DNA of 8,586 bases from the NCBI GenBank assembly GCA_003483675.1, contig DMYK01000607.1, forward strand, positions 1-8,586, in the 5' to 3' direction. Below the pieces are notes generated by a model that did no database searches, had not been told where the DNA came from, and saw nothing but the letters and a program-made list of their open reading frames with translations. Every line of letters begins with the position of its first letter. Position 1 is the stretch's first letter. Origin of the DNA: Microcoleaceae cyanobacterium UBA11344. GTDB lineage: Bacteria > Cyanobacteriota > Cyanobacteriia > Cyanobacteriales > Microcoleaceae. Positions 1 through 6,444 of this stretch are shown piece after piece. The position numbers were made by a program, and so were the translations under genes.

Positions 1-359
1 TTTACGATAAACTGAGCAGTGCCATCTCCTTGAGAACCTACACCCTTGCCACCCAAAACATAAGGCTGAATTGGTTGATAATTCAGGAGTTTATGCAAAA
101 CAGGAGCCGTTAATTGCGAAGGACAAGCGGGGATTAAATACCTGTCAAATTCCCTTTGTGCAACTTGCATGAATTCGCCCAGTTTGACCGCATCTGCTTG
201 TTGCAATGCTGACGCAGCATCTTGGGTAATTTGACAACTAATTGCACCGAGATATTTCTGCACATTTTCTTGAACTTCCTTGTTGTAAGCAGGTATGATG
301 ACTGAAACTAAAGGCTGGTATAATGGTTTTTGGTGATGTTCATGGACGCAACTTGTTTC
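1..359 (-). pseudogene. GT2-like N-terminus fused to GHMP kinase C-terminal fragment (partial)
   Basis: The frame is open from just after a TAG at 360-362 to the window edge (119 codons, running off the 3' side). Near 308-282 it reads VSVIIPAYN, the classic opening strand of family-2 glycosyltransferases. From about 281 downward it changes character and resembles the C-terminal domain of GHMP-superfamily sugar or mevalonate-type kinases: a helical stretch with LGEFMQVAQREFDRYLIPACP, then GGKGVGSQGDGTAQF, which matches the glycine-rich third GHMP motif. A complete kinase would need roughly 200 or more residues before this point, and they are absent. No ATG lies in frame before the Met at about codon 62; only a GTG sits near codon 32. 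I infer a deletion fusing two co-oriented genes, or an assembly join. The GHMP assignment is moderately sure, and the precise substrate cannot be given. Confidence 0.5.
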
Positions 360-362
360 CTA

Positions 363-968
363 AAAATTGGGCTTGAAAGTTCGGATGCGAGGGAATTCAG
401 CTAACGCTATGTTAGCAAAATGTTAGCAAATAACTAAAGCTCGATCGCACACCCTCTGCTATTTACAAATATATATCTTAAAATTGTTGCTAAAAATCAC
501 AAAGTGTGCTAGGGAGAGTCGGCAAAGAAACTTGGTGTCAAAGTCACTTTCCCGATGGAGCCTGTACAAAAGCTGTGGGGGCTAGTCCTGACAGCAACGG
601 TAGCTACTTAGATGCTACTTGTAATCTTTTATACTGAATGTAGTGACAATCGAAAATTTTTGTTTGGTGCAAGACTGTCAACCAAAAATGCTGGTGAGTA
701 TTTTTATCAGGTTTACAAAAACAATGGTATTTTTAAAGATTGTGTAAAGCTGTTGTATTGATACTTCCATTCTCAGCAAGATCTGGCCTAGGATACTGGT
801 ATAGCAAGAGAAAAATGCAGTCAAAAACGTCAGCCCAAAAATCTAGTTGAATAAAAACAAAGATCGGGTTATAAACAGAAAAGTAGAGCTGATTTTACTC
901 TTGGTAAATTAGCATCTGTAAAATCTCAAAAATCCAAGTATTTTTTTCAGGTAATTTAAACGATTTAG
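363..968. other. Gene-poor intergenic region
   Basis: I see no convincing complete gene in these roughly 600 bases. The stretch lies between the divergent left-edge frame and the glycosyltransferase gene, so it should hold the promoter of the latter, but no clear -35/-10 pair stands out. It contains a small inverted repeat at 400-416 (GCTAAC, 5-nt loop, GTTAGC) followed by a second GTTAGCAAA copy at 422-430. A second inverted repeat pairs TTTGGT (663-668) with ACCAAA (681-686). A coding-like fragment at 506-637 is listed separately. The rest is A/T-rich. Confidence 0.6.
506..637 (+). pseudogene. Short Cys-containing coding-like fragment (43 codons)
   Basis: The frame from a GTG at 506 to TGA at 635-637 reads like a real exported or disulfide-type protein tail: ETWCQSHFPDGAC early on, then SPDSNGSYLDATCNLLY at the end. 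The Cys spacing and the GSYLDATC string faintly recall one repeat of a cyanovirin-N (CVNH) domain, which has a Cys, a Gly-Ser turn, a Leu and an Ala-x-Cys. There is no ribosome binding site before the GTG, the frame is closed upstream by TAA, and a full domain would be about 100 residues. If it means anything, it is a decayed remnant. I do not firmly recognise it. Confidence 0.2.
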
Positions 969-971
969 GTG

Positions 972-2021
972 ATGATTTCTACCGCAGATCCGACTGTATC
1001 CGTGATTATCCCGGTTCACAACGGGGGATCGTACTTCCGTACTTGTTTGTCAAAACTGGCTGAAGCTGTACCGAGACCGATCGAGATTATTGTAGTAGCA
1101 GATGGCGACAGCGATGGTTCCTGGCGTCTGGCTCAAGAATTTGGCGCTAAATTAATCAGAATTCCTGAATCCGGCGGCCCAGCGCGGGCAAGGAATTTGG
1201 GTGCCCTGGCTGCGAAGGGAGATATTCTGTTTTTCGTGGATGCTGATGTGGCTGTTTGTCCAGAAGCTGTAGGATATGCGATTTCGGTCTTCAAAAATAA
1301 TCCGTACTTGGCTGCGGCGATTGGTTCCTACGACGATGCTCCTGGAGATCCCGATTTTCTGTCGCAGTACAGGAATTTGCTGCACCACTACGTACACCAA
1401 ACAGGTAATGAAGAAGCTTCGACTTTTTGGGGCGCTTGTGGATTGATGCGTCGGGAAATTTTTTTGCTGATGGGTGGCTTTAATGAAAGTTATCGCCGAC
1501 CTTCTATAGAAGATATTGAGCTGGGCTACCGTTTGAAACAAGCCGGTTACAGAATTAGGCTGTGTAAAACATTACAAGTGAAGCACTTAAAGCGGTGGGA
1601 AGCGATTTCGTTACTGAGAGCTGATTTTTTCTACCGAGCACTGCCTTGGACTGAATTGATTTGGCGCGATCGCAAATTGAACAATGACCTCAATTTGCAA
1701 GTTTCGAGCCGCGTCAGCATAGTTTTAACTTATGCAGTGCTGCTGGCAGTTTTGGGGGCGTTGTGGTGGCCGGGAACTCTGGTGCTGGCTAGCTTATTGG
1801 CAATACCGCTGACTGCCTTGAATGCTTCGCTTTACCGCTTTTTTCACCGGAAGCATGGTATCATATTCGCCATCAAAACTATTCCTTGGCACTGGCTTTA
1901 CTACTTTTATAGCGGACTGGCTTTTGCGATCGGCACGGCTCGCCATCTGTTATCCCAAAAAAAGCCTTGGGCCGCGAAAGTTAGCTTGCCGGTGTCAGCT
2001 CAATCGCTCAAGGCCAACTGA
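972..2021 (+). CDS. Membrane-associated family-2 glycosyltransferase
   Basis: Predicted GT-A fold glycosyltransferase that moves a sugar from a nucleotide-sugar to a glycan or lipid acceptor at the cytoplasmic face of the membrane. Counting from the GTG one codon upstream, the N-terminal strand TVSVIIPVHN is at 9-18 and the nucleotide-binding ADGDSDGS at 44-51. GGPARARNLG lies at 69-78, the metal-binding DAD at 91-93, GACGLMRRE at 155-163, and the acceptor-side ED motif (SIEDIELGYRL) at 179-189. The C-terminal third is hydrophobic, with likely membrane helices around 249-266, 269-287 and 305-325. The start is either GTG 969 or the adjacent ATG 972; I prefer the ATG, although neither has a good ribosome binding site. 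The gene is followed after 117 bp by a UDP-galactopyranose-mutase-like flavoprotein on the same strand, which suggests a shared glycan pathway. The donor and acceptor cannot be read from the sequence. Confidence 0.88.
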   Translation: MISTADPTVSVIIPVHNGGSYFRTCLSKLAEAVPRPIEIIVVADGDSDGSWRLAQEFGAKLIRIPESGGPARARNLGALAAKGDILFFVDADVAVCPEAVGYAISVFKNNPYLAAAIGSYDDAPGDPDFLSQYRNLLHHYVHQTGNEEASTFWGACGLMRREIFLLMGGFNESYRRPSIEDIELGYRLKQAGYRIRLCKTLQVKHLKRWEAISLLRADFFYRALPWTELIWRDRKLNNDLNLQVSSRVSIVLTYAVLLAVLGALWWPGTLVLASLLAIPLTALNASLYRFFHRKHGIIFAIKTIPWHWLYYFYSGLAFAIGTARHLLSQKKPWAAKVSLPVSAQSLKAN

Positions 2022-2138
2022 AGAATTAAAATGTTTCAATCGATCGAGAATTTCTCAGGGTATTCACGGGTGCATCTATTAATTTCAGAAGTTATGACAG
2101 AATTATATAGTCAGATCAAAAACTAGAGGTAGGCAAGC
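2022..2138 (+). promoter_or_regulatory. Spacer upstream of the flavoprotein with RBS and small palindrome
   Basis: A 117-bp gap between the glycosyltransferase and the flavoprotein. It contains an 11-bp palindrome, GAGAATTTCTC, at 2046-2056 and the Shine-Dalgarno-like AGAGGT at 2125-2130 that supports the GTG start at 2139. There is no obvious terminator, so read-through as one transcript is possible, but the gap is long enough for a separate promoter. Confidence 0.35.
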
Positions 2139-3590
2139 GTGAAACATTATCCTGTTGCGATCGTCGGTGCTGGACCCGCCGGTTTGACCGCAGCTTACGA
2201 GCTAGTCAAGCAAGGTATCATCCCTGTGGTACTAGAAAAAGGTGATAAAGTTGGGGGAATAGCTCGCACTGAAACCTACAAAGGCTATCGTTTCGACATT
2301 GGTGGCCACCGCTTTTATACTAAAGTTGAAGCCGTGCAGCAGTTGTGGCAAGAGGTACTAGGAAATGAGTTTATTAAAGTGCCTCGCTTGTCCAGAATTT
2401 ATTATCGAGGTCGTTTTTTTAATTATCCGATAAGTGCCTTCAATACTCTATTTAATTTGGGCCTAGTTGAAAGTCTGCTAATTTTGTTGAGCTACCTGAA
2501 AGTGAGAATTTGGCCGCTTCCTGAAGAAAAAACTTTTGAGCAGTGGGTGATTAATCGTTTTGGGGAACGCCTCTACAAAACATTCTTCAAAACTTACACT
2601 GAAAAAGTTTGGGGCATTCCCTGTTCGGAAATTCAAGCAGATTGGGCGGCGCAGCGGATTAAAGGATTGTCGCTCACAACAGCAATAATTAATGCTTTGT
2701 TTGGTAGCAATAATACTAAAACATTAATCAAAGAGTTTGATTATCCGGCTTTGGGGCCGGGGATGATGTGGGAAAGGTTCGCGGAAGCTGTGGAAAGTAA
2801 AGAGGGCAAAGTTTACCTCGATACTAAAGTGATTAGCTTGGAGCGTGAAGGCAACAAAATTAAAAGTATTACTGCTGAACATAACGGAGAATTAGTGCAA
2901 TTTTCGGCGGATAATTTCATTACCAGTATGCCGATATCGGCCTTGGTGGAAAGAATGGAGCCGCCGCCGCCACCAGAGGTTTTGCACGCGGCGCGATCGC
3001 TCAAATATCGAGATTTTTTGATTGTCTCGCTGATTGTCGATCGCCAGGATTTGTTTCCCGACAACTGGATTTACATTCACTCCCCCGAAGTCAAAGTTGG
3101 ACGAATTCAAAACTTTAAGAATTGGAGCGCTGCATTAGTTCCCGATGCTAGCAAAAGTTGTTTGGGAATGGAATATTTCTGTAGCGTAGGGGACGAGATT
3201 TGGGAAATGTCGGATGCGGAACTTGTCGAATTAGCAAGTCGCGAGTTGGTTGGTTTGGGCTTAGCAACAACTGCGGATGTTGAAGATGGAGTTGTGATAC
3301 GGCAACTCAAAGCTTATCCTGTTTATGATGGCGAATATCGCGGACATTTGCAGGTTCTGGAAGGTTTTTTGAAGGGAATTGAGAATTTGCAGACGATCGG
3401 GCGAAACGGTATGCACCGATACAACAATCAAGACCATTCTATGCTGACGGGGATATTGGCTGTGAGAAATATTCTGGGGGAAAAGCACGATTTGTGGGAT
3501 GTGAATACTGAGCGATCGTACTATGAAGATTTTTCAGTCGATCGCTCAAAGGAAAAAAAGGATTCGGATTTGATTTCGCAGTCTAGTTGA
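2139..3590 (+). CDS. FAD-dependent oxidoreductase, UDP-galactopyranose mutase-like
   Basis: Flavoprotein of the amine-oxidase/protoporphyrinogen-oxidase/UDP-galactopyranose-mutase superfamily, 483 residues. The Rossmann dinucleotide-binding loop AIVGAGPAGL is at 7-16, the acidic end of the second strand (VLEKGDKVGG) at 31-40, and the GGHRFYT segment at 55-61 matches the conserved His-containing motif near the flavin in this group. The C-terminal FAD-binding segment IGRNGMHRYNNQDHSMLTG is at 420-438. An unusual run of five prolines lies at 275-279. The length is above that of classical bacterial mutases (about 370-390), so this is a homologue and not necessarily a true Glf. The start is GTG, with AGAGGT at 2125-2130, 8 bases upstream, as a good ribosome binding site. 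Its partner is the upstream glycosyltransferase. The likely role is sugar-nucleotide or glycolipid modification; the reaction itself is inferred. Confidence 0.85.
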   Translation: MKHYPVAIVGAGPAGLTAAYELVKQGIIPVVLEKGDKVGGIARTETYKGYRFDIGGHRFYTKVEAVQQLWQEVLGNEFIKVPRLSRIYYRGRFFNYPISAFNTLFNLGLVESLLILLSYLKVRIWPLPEEKTFEQWVINRFGERLYKTFFKTYTEKVWGIPCSEIQADWAAQRIKGLSLTTAIINALFGSNNTKTLIKEFDYPALGPGMMWERFAEAVESKEGKVYLDTKVISLEREGNKIKSITAEHNGELVQFSADNFITSMPISALVERMEPPPPPEVLHAARSLKYRDFLIVSLIVDRQDLFPDNWIYIHSPEVKVGRIQNFKNWSAALVPDASKSCLGMEYFCSVGDEIWEMSDAELVELASRELVGLGLATTADVEDGVVIRQLKAYPVYDGEYRGHLQVLEGFLKGIENLQTIGRNGMHRYNNQDHSMLTGILAVRNILGEKHDLWDVNTERSYYEDFSVDRSKEKKDSDLISQSS

Positions 3591-3617
3591 TCTTTGGGAA
3601 CTGTAGTTGTGACAATG

Positions 3618-3650
3618 TGAGTTAACTCAGACTTGAAAGGGCGATCGCCC
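3618..3650. repeat. Two adjacent 12-bp perfect palindromes
   Basis: TGAGTTAACTCA (3618-3629) and GGGCGATCGCCC (3639-3650) are each perfectly self-complementary, 9 bases apart, just after the flavoprotein stop. The second contains the HIP1 octamer GCGATCGC, which is strongly over-represented in many cyanobacterial genomes. Neither is followed by a T-run, so they are not classical intrinsic terminators. The first could be a regulator site. Confidence 0.5.
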
Positions 3651-3706
3651 GTTCATATTTTCCGCATAATCTTGTACGGGCAATCCCCCGCTCAGTTGCG
3701 TCGCTT

Positions 3707-3753
3707 CATCCGGGGTAGGTACGGGGGGACTCCCCTACATCTACTACAACCTA
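3707..3753. repeat. G/C-run intergenic element, possible dispersed repeat
   Basis: A GC-rich patch in an otherwise A/T-rich spacer: CCGGGGTAGGTACGGGGGG directly followed by ACTCCCCTACATCTACTACAACC. The G-run (3723-3728) and the C-run (3732-3735) can pair into a short stem. It has the look of a dispersed intergenic element, but only one copy is in the window, so this is an impression. Confidence 0.25.
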
Positions 3754-3840
3754 TTTAGGTGCTCTGAAGTGGAAATATTGTATATTGGTTAATTAAGCTG
3801 ACCATTTTTTTCACTTTTGACTCCTCGCAGTCGTTTTTCT

Positions 3841-4971
3841 ATGCTCCAAAGACTATACGTACATAACTTCAGATGCCTGGAGAACTTTGAACTGATTCTC
3901 AAAGAGATGCCATCCTCCCTTTTAATTGGGAAAAATGGTGCAGGTAAATCAACCATCCGTGTTGTATTGGAAATCCTTCAACACATCGGTCGAGGCATTA
4001 ACAGAATGCGTGATTTTGATAAAAATCATCTTGGTCTTATCGATCCGAAAGATTTCAATCGAGGCAGGTCTGATGTTCCAATTCGATTTGAGATAGAAGT
4101 ATTACTTGACAATAAATTATACAAATATATTCTGGCATTGGAATTACCAGAAAACTTTAGAGAGCTTCGAGTTTTTGAAGAGCAACTGTTAATTTCAGGA
4201 AATCCAATTTACTCTCGCAAAGAAGCCCAAGTCACTCTTTACACCAGCCCGCGAAATCTTGAAGCTCAGTTTCTGGTGGATTGGCATCTCGTTGCTCTTC
4301 CAGTGATTCAAGAACAATCAGAAACCGATCCGCTTCGTATTTTCAAGACTTGGCTGGCGCGCACGATTATTTTAGCCCCGATTCCAAGCCTGATGACTGG
4401 AGACTCTAATGGGGAAACATTGGAGCCAAAACGAGACGGTTCAAATTTTGGGGAGTGGTTCTCTGGGTTACTCAGTCGCTACCCTGCTGCTTACACACAG
4501 GCTGACAGATACCTCCGAGAAGTTATGCCTGACATTCAGGATTTTCTGAATGAACAGATCGGGAAAGACTCTAAAAGTATGGTGGTTCGGTTTGAAGCAA
4601 AGAATGCCAATCTGAGTGTTGACTTTAAAGACTTATCTGATGGGGAGAAATGCTTTTTTCTTTGTGCTGTTGTCTTAGCTGCCAACAAATACTACGGGCC
4701 ACTTTTTTGCTTTTGGGACGAACCTGATAACTATCTTTCTCTGTCAGAGGTTGGACATTTTGTTGCATCACTACGACGCTCATTTAAGGATAGCGGTCAG
4801 ATTATAGCGACCTCACATAATGAGGAAGCAATCCGAAAGTTTTCAAATGAAAATACCTTTGTACTCGATCGAAAAAGTCACTTAGAGCCAACCTTAGTTA
4901 GGTTGCTCAGTGATATACCTGTCAGTGGCGATCTTGTAGATACCTTGATTCGCGGCGACATAGAATTATGA
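3841..4971 (+). CDS. OLD/AAA15-type ATPase of a two-gene putative defence module
   Basis: ATPase with SMC/ABC-like motifs, typical of OLD-family and related anti-phage ATPases. Counting from the upstream TTG at 3817, MLQRLYVHNFRCLENFEL at 9-26 is the usual opening strand of RecF/OLD ATPases. Walker A is IGKNGAGKST at 37-46, the ABC signature LSDGE at 273-277, Walker B LFCFWDEP at 296-303 with its catalytic Glu, and the switch His is in ATSHNEEA at 331-338. All ATPase motifs are intact, and no nuclease domain follows. I chose ATG 3841 over TTG 3817 because homologous N-termini begin with that strand; neither has a clear ribosome binding site. The stop codon overlaps the next gene's start by 4 bp (ATGA), indicating translational coupling to a TOPRIM-like partner. 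Mature length is 376 residues. The defence role is inferred from architecture. A DNA-repair ATPase is the alternative. Confidence 0.88.
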   Translation: MLQRLYVHNFRCLENFELILKEMPSSLLIGKNGAGKSTIRVVLEILQHIGRGINRMRDFDKNHLGLIDPKDFNRGRSDVPIRFEIEVLLDNKLYKYILALELPENFRELRVFEEQLLISGNPIYSRKEAQVTLYTSPRNLEAQFLVDWHLVALPVIQEQSETDPLRIFKTWLARTIILAPIPSLMTGDSNGETLEPKRDGSNFGEWFSGLLSRYPAAYTQADRYLREVMPDIQDFLNEQIGKDSKSMVVRFEAKNANLSVDFKDLSDGEKCFFLCAVVLAANKYYGPLFCFWDEPDNYLSLSEVGHFVASLRRSFKDSGQIIATSHNEEAIRKFSNENTFVLDRKSHLEPTLVRLLSDIPVSGDLVDTLIRGDIEL

Positions 4972-5474
4972 CTGTGAATAAGTATCAACCCCATGTTTTT
5001 GTGTTGCCAGAAGATGATGCTAATCGCCAAATTGCCACCGGATTCATTCTCGACTCAAACGTTAATGAACCTGCTATTCAAGTCTTACCGATTGCTGATG
5101 GTTGGGGAAAAGTTGTGGATAAATTCAAAGACAATCAGGTCTCTAAAATGCGAAGATTTCCAAAAAGAATGATTGTCTTGCTGATTGATTTCGATCGGAA
5201 AGGAGAGCGATTGAGTTATGTAAAGAGTCAGATTCCAGAGGATCTGCAAGATAGAGTGTTTATTCTTGGAGTGTTATCTGAACCAGAAGATTTAAAGGGT
5301 ATTAAAAAGAAGTTTGAAAGTATCGGGACGGGCAAGCTAGAGAAGATCGGAGAAGCCCTTGCAAATGACTGTTCCAATAACACGAATGAATTATGGGGAC
5401 ACGATCTTCTCAAACACAACAAAACAGAGTTAGATCGTATGATTCTATCTGTTAAACCATTTCTGTTTAATTAA
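4968..5474 (+). CDS. Small TOPRIM-like protein, partner of the ATPase
   Basis: A 168-residue protein I cannot name with certainty. It reads as a minimal TOPRIM-like fold: strand HVFVLP followed by E15-D16-D17 (LPEDDANRQIATGF, 13-26) in the place of the catalytic Glu; a small turn ADGWGKVVDKF (43-53); a hydrophobic strand RMIVLLIDFDRKG (67-79) ending in D74-x-D76-x-x-G79, which fits the DxDxxG signature; and RVFILGVLSEPEDLK (96-110), where TOPRIM nucleases such as OLD carry another strand and acidic residues. The tail LWGHDLLKHNKTELDRM is polar. The start overlaps the ATPase stop by 4 bp, so the pair should be made in fixed ratio. I infer a nuclease effector gated by the ATPase, as in other ATPase-TOPRIM defence pairs. 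The TOPRIM call rests on motif order only. There is no signal peptide or membrane segment. Confidence 0.75.
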   Translation: MTVNKYQPHVFVLPEDDANRQIATGFILDSNVNEPAIQVLPIADGWGKVVDKFKDNQVSKMRRFPKRMIVLLIDFDRKGERLSYVKSQIPEDLQDRVFILGVLSEPEDLKGIKKKFESIGTGKLEKIGEALANDCSNNTNELWGHDLLKHNKTELDRMILSVKPFLFN

Positions 5475-5577
5475 GTCAACGAGGAATGAATGCGTTTTGT
5501 CGATCGAAAGAGCGCTCTAACAGTAGGGTGGAGCGGACAGCCGGGAAAGCGTGGGGCCAATTCGGTCAGATCTGATA
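5475..5577. other. Convergent intergenic spacer
   Basis: About 100 bp between the convergent TOPRIM-like gene and the HepT remnant. It has a 10-bp palindrome, AGAGCGCTCT (5509-5518), but no T-run, so it is not an obvious terminator. A GAGGA at 5481-5485 precedes an ATG at 5490 that opens a 47-codon frame ending at 5633, overlapping the toxin gene antisense. I see no family resemblance in that frame. Confidence 0.35.
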
Positions 5578-5936
5578 TCAACTATCATCAGGTAACGGCG
5601 GCAATAATGCCTCTACTTGTACCAGTAAACTAGGCAAAACACTTGTAACAATATTCCAAATAACTTCTGGTCTCACTTGGTCATAACGATGAACCAAAAT
5701 ATTTCGTAAGTTAATCGCATTTCGCCAATCAATTTCGGGATGGAACTGCTGAAACTCGATCGAAACTCTCGCCCGCTGCCTCCCCCAAAATCCCAAACTG
5801 CCGCTCTACGGCACTTTGCATAAAAACACTTTCAAGCCGGAGTCTCCCATGAGGCATCAGCCGTAAACTCCTGAATCCGACGGATTGCTTGCGCCATGTC
5901 CCAAAGTGAAGCACTATCCCGATCGCCCGCTTGCAT
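5578..5936 (-). pseudogene. hepT: HepT-type HEPN toxin, broken by two frameshifts
   Basis: HEPN-family toxin of the HepT/MntA system (known members are RNases or tRNA-targeting toxins). The product is split over three frames. From ATG 5934-5936, frame one gives MQAGDRDSASLWDMAQAIRR then IQEFTADASWE and stops (TGA, about 5834). Frame two supplies RLRLESVFMQSAVERQFGIL and GEAAG. Frame three supplies RVSIEFQQFHPEIDWRNAIN, then LRNILVHRYDQV and the C-terminus to the TGA at 5578-5580. Each break looks like one extra base, one near 5845 and one near 5777. Spliced together, the pieces make a normal-length HepT (about 118 residues), and the active motif RX4HXY (R-NILV-H-R-Y) is intact in the last piece. 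The start overlaps the antitoxin's 3' end by 23 bp. This could be a recent inactivation or sequencing error. Confidence 0.8.
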
Positions 5937-6294
5937 AAATCACTCGATAGGTTTTCAAAATGTTCGATCGCCGATCGGGATTTTCTAACTGCTTCTTTTC
6001 AACCAAATCCACAGAACGATGAAATAAATGCTCTATCTCCTCCTGCATACTCAATAAATTAGACAGCGTGAGGCGGTGCGATGGCTCATAGGTGACCAAT
6101 ACATCCACATCGCTATCAGGGCGAAAATCATCCCGCAGCACCGAACCAAACAGGGCAAATTCGACAATGTTCCAGCGCTGGCAAAATTGTGCGATCGCAT
6201 CTAGAGATACTTTTAGGCGATCGATCACTACATATTCTAAATCAGCAAGATCTAAAAAAATCTCGGTAAATCTAGGTATTTTGGCGACTGCCAC
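5914..6294 (-). CDS. mntA: MntA-type nucleotidyltransferase antitoxin
   Basis: Minimal nucleotidyltransferase (MNT) antitoxin, 126 residues. In characterised HepT/MntA pairs this protein silences the HEPN toxin by adding AMP groups to the tyrosine of the toxin's RX4HXY motif. The pol-beta-type site is complete: FALFGSVLRDDF at 46-57 with G50-S51, the SDVDVLV strand at 61-67 giving D62 and D64, and a third acidic residue D96 in RSVDLVE. The first 25 or so residues are not typical of the family; GTG at 6292-6294 is the furthest-upstream start seen, and a downstream GTG in the YVVIDR segment is an alternative. The toxin gene follows directly with a 23-bp overlap. The gene is divergent from the binding-protein gene to its right. 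The antitoxin is intact while the toxin frame is broken, the viable combination. Confidence 0.85.
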   Translation of the reverse strand: MAVAKIPRFTEIFLDLADLEYVVIDRLKVSLDAIAQFCQRWNIVEFALFGSVLRDDFRPDSDVDVLVTYEPSHRLTLSNLLSMQEEIEHLFHRSVDLVEKKQLENPDRRSNILKTYRVIYASGRSG

Positions 6295-6410
6295 TACCCA
6301 TTGTACCCGCAGCCCCCGCCACCTCTCAGACAGCAGATCTGGTGCAAGTCCTGATGTTACCGCAGGAAAGTGTGTTTGAGAACAGGCATCAATTTTTTAA
6401 ATTTCGATGC

Positions 6411-6440
6411 TCACTCTTGACTTACAGACTGACAGAGTGA
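6411..6440. promoter_or_regulatory. Inverted repeat just upstream of the binding-protein gene
   Basis: TCACTCT (6411-6417) and AGAGTGA (6434-6440) are perfect 7-bp inverted arms with a 16-base spacer, ending 4 bases before the ATG at 6445. A TTGACT hexamer at 6417-6422 lies at the inner edge of the left arm and could be a -35 box. The geometry suits a dimeric repressor site, or a hairpin in the leader that limits ribosome access. No family-specific operator is recognised. Confidence 0.35.
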
Positions 6441-6444
6441 AAAT

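Noticed and set aside
740..765. TTGTGT and GATACT as a possible promoter for the glycosyltransferase gene
   Set aside because: The 14-base spacing is too short and both hexamers are weak matches.
1152..1541. Minus-strand 129-codon frame inside the glycosyltransferase
   Set aside because: Antisense shadow; the plus strand carries all GT2 motifs across this interval.
5490..5633. A 47-codon plus-strand frame with GAGGA just upstream of its ATG
   Set aside because: It runs antisense into the HepT gene, shows no recognisable family pattern, and the ribosome-binding-like sequence is better explained by chance after the TOPRIM-like gene.
6092..6379. Plus-strand 95-codon frame opposite the antitoxin
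   Set aside because: Antisense shadow of the nucleotidyltransferase gene; Ser/Arg-rich translation with no domain pattern.
6334..6390. GGTGCAAGTCCTG with later ACCGCAGG, recalling pieces of a cobalamin riboswitch
   Set aside because: The order and spacing of conserved blocks do not fit, no B12-box with the expected GCCACTG is present, and the downstream gene is an amino-acid binding protein.
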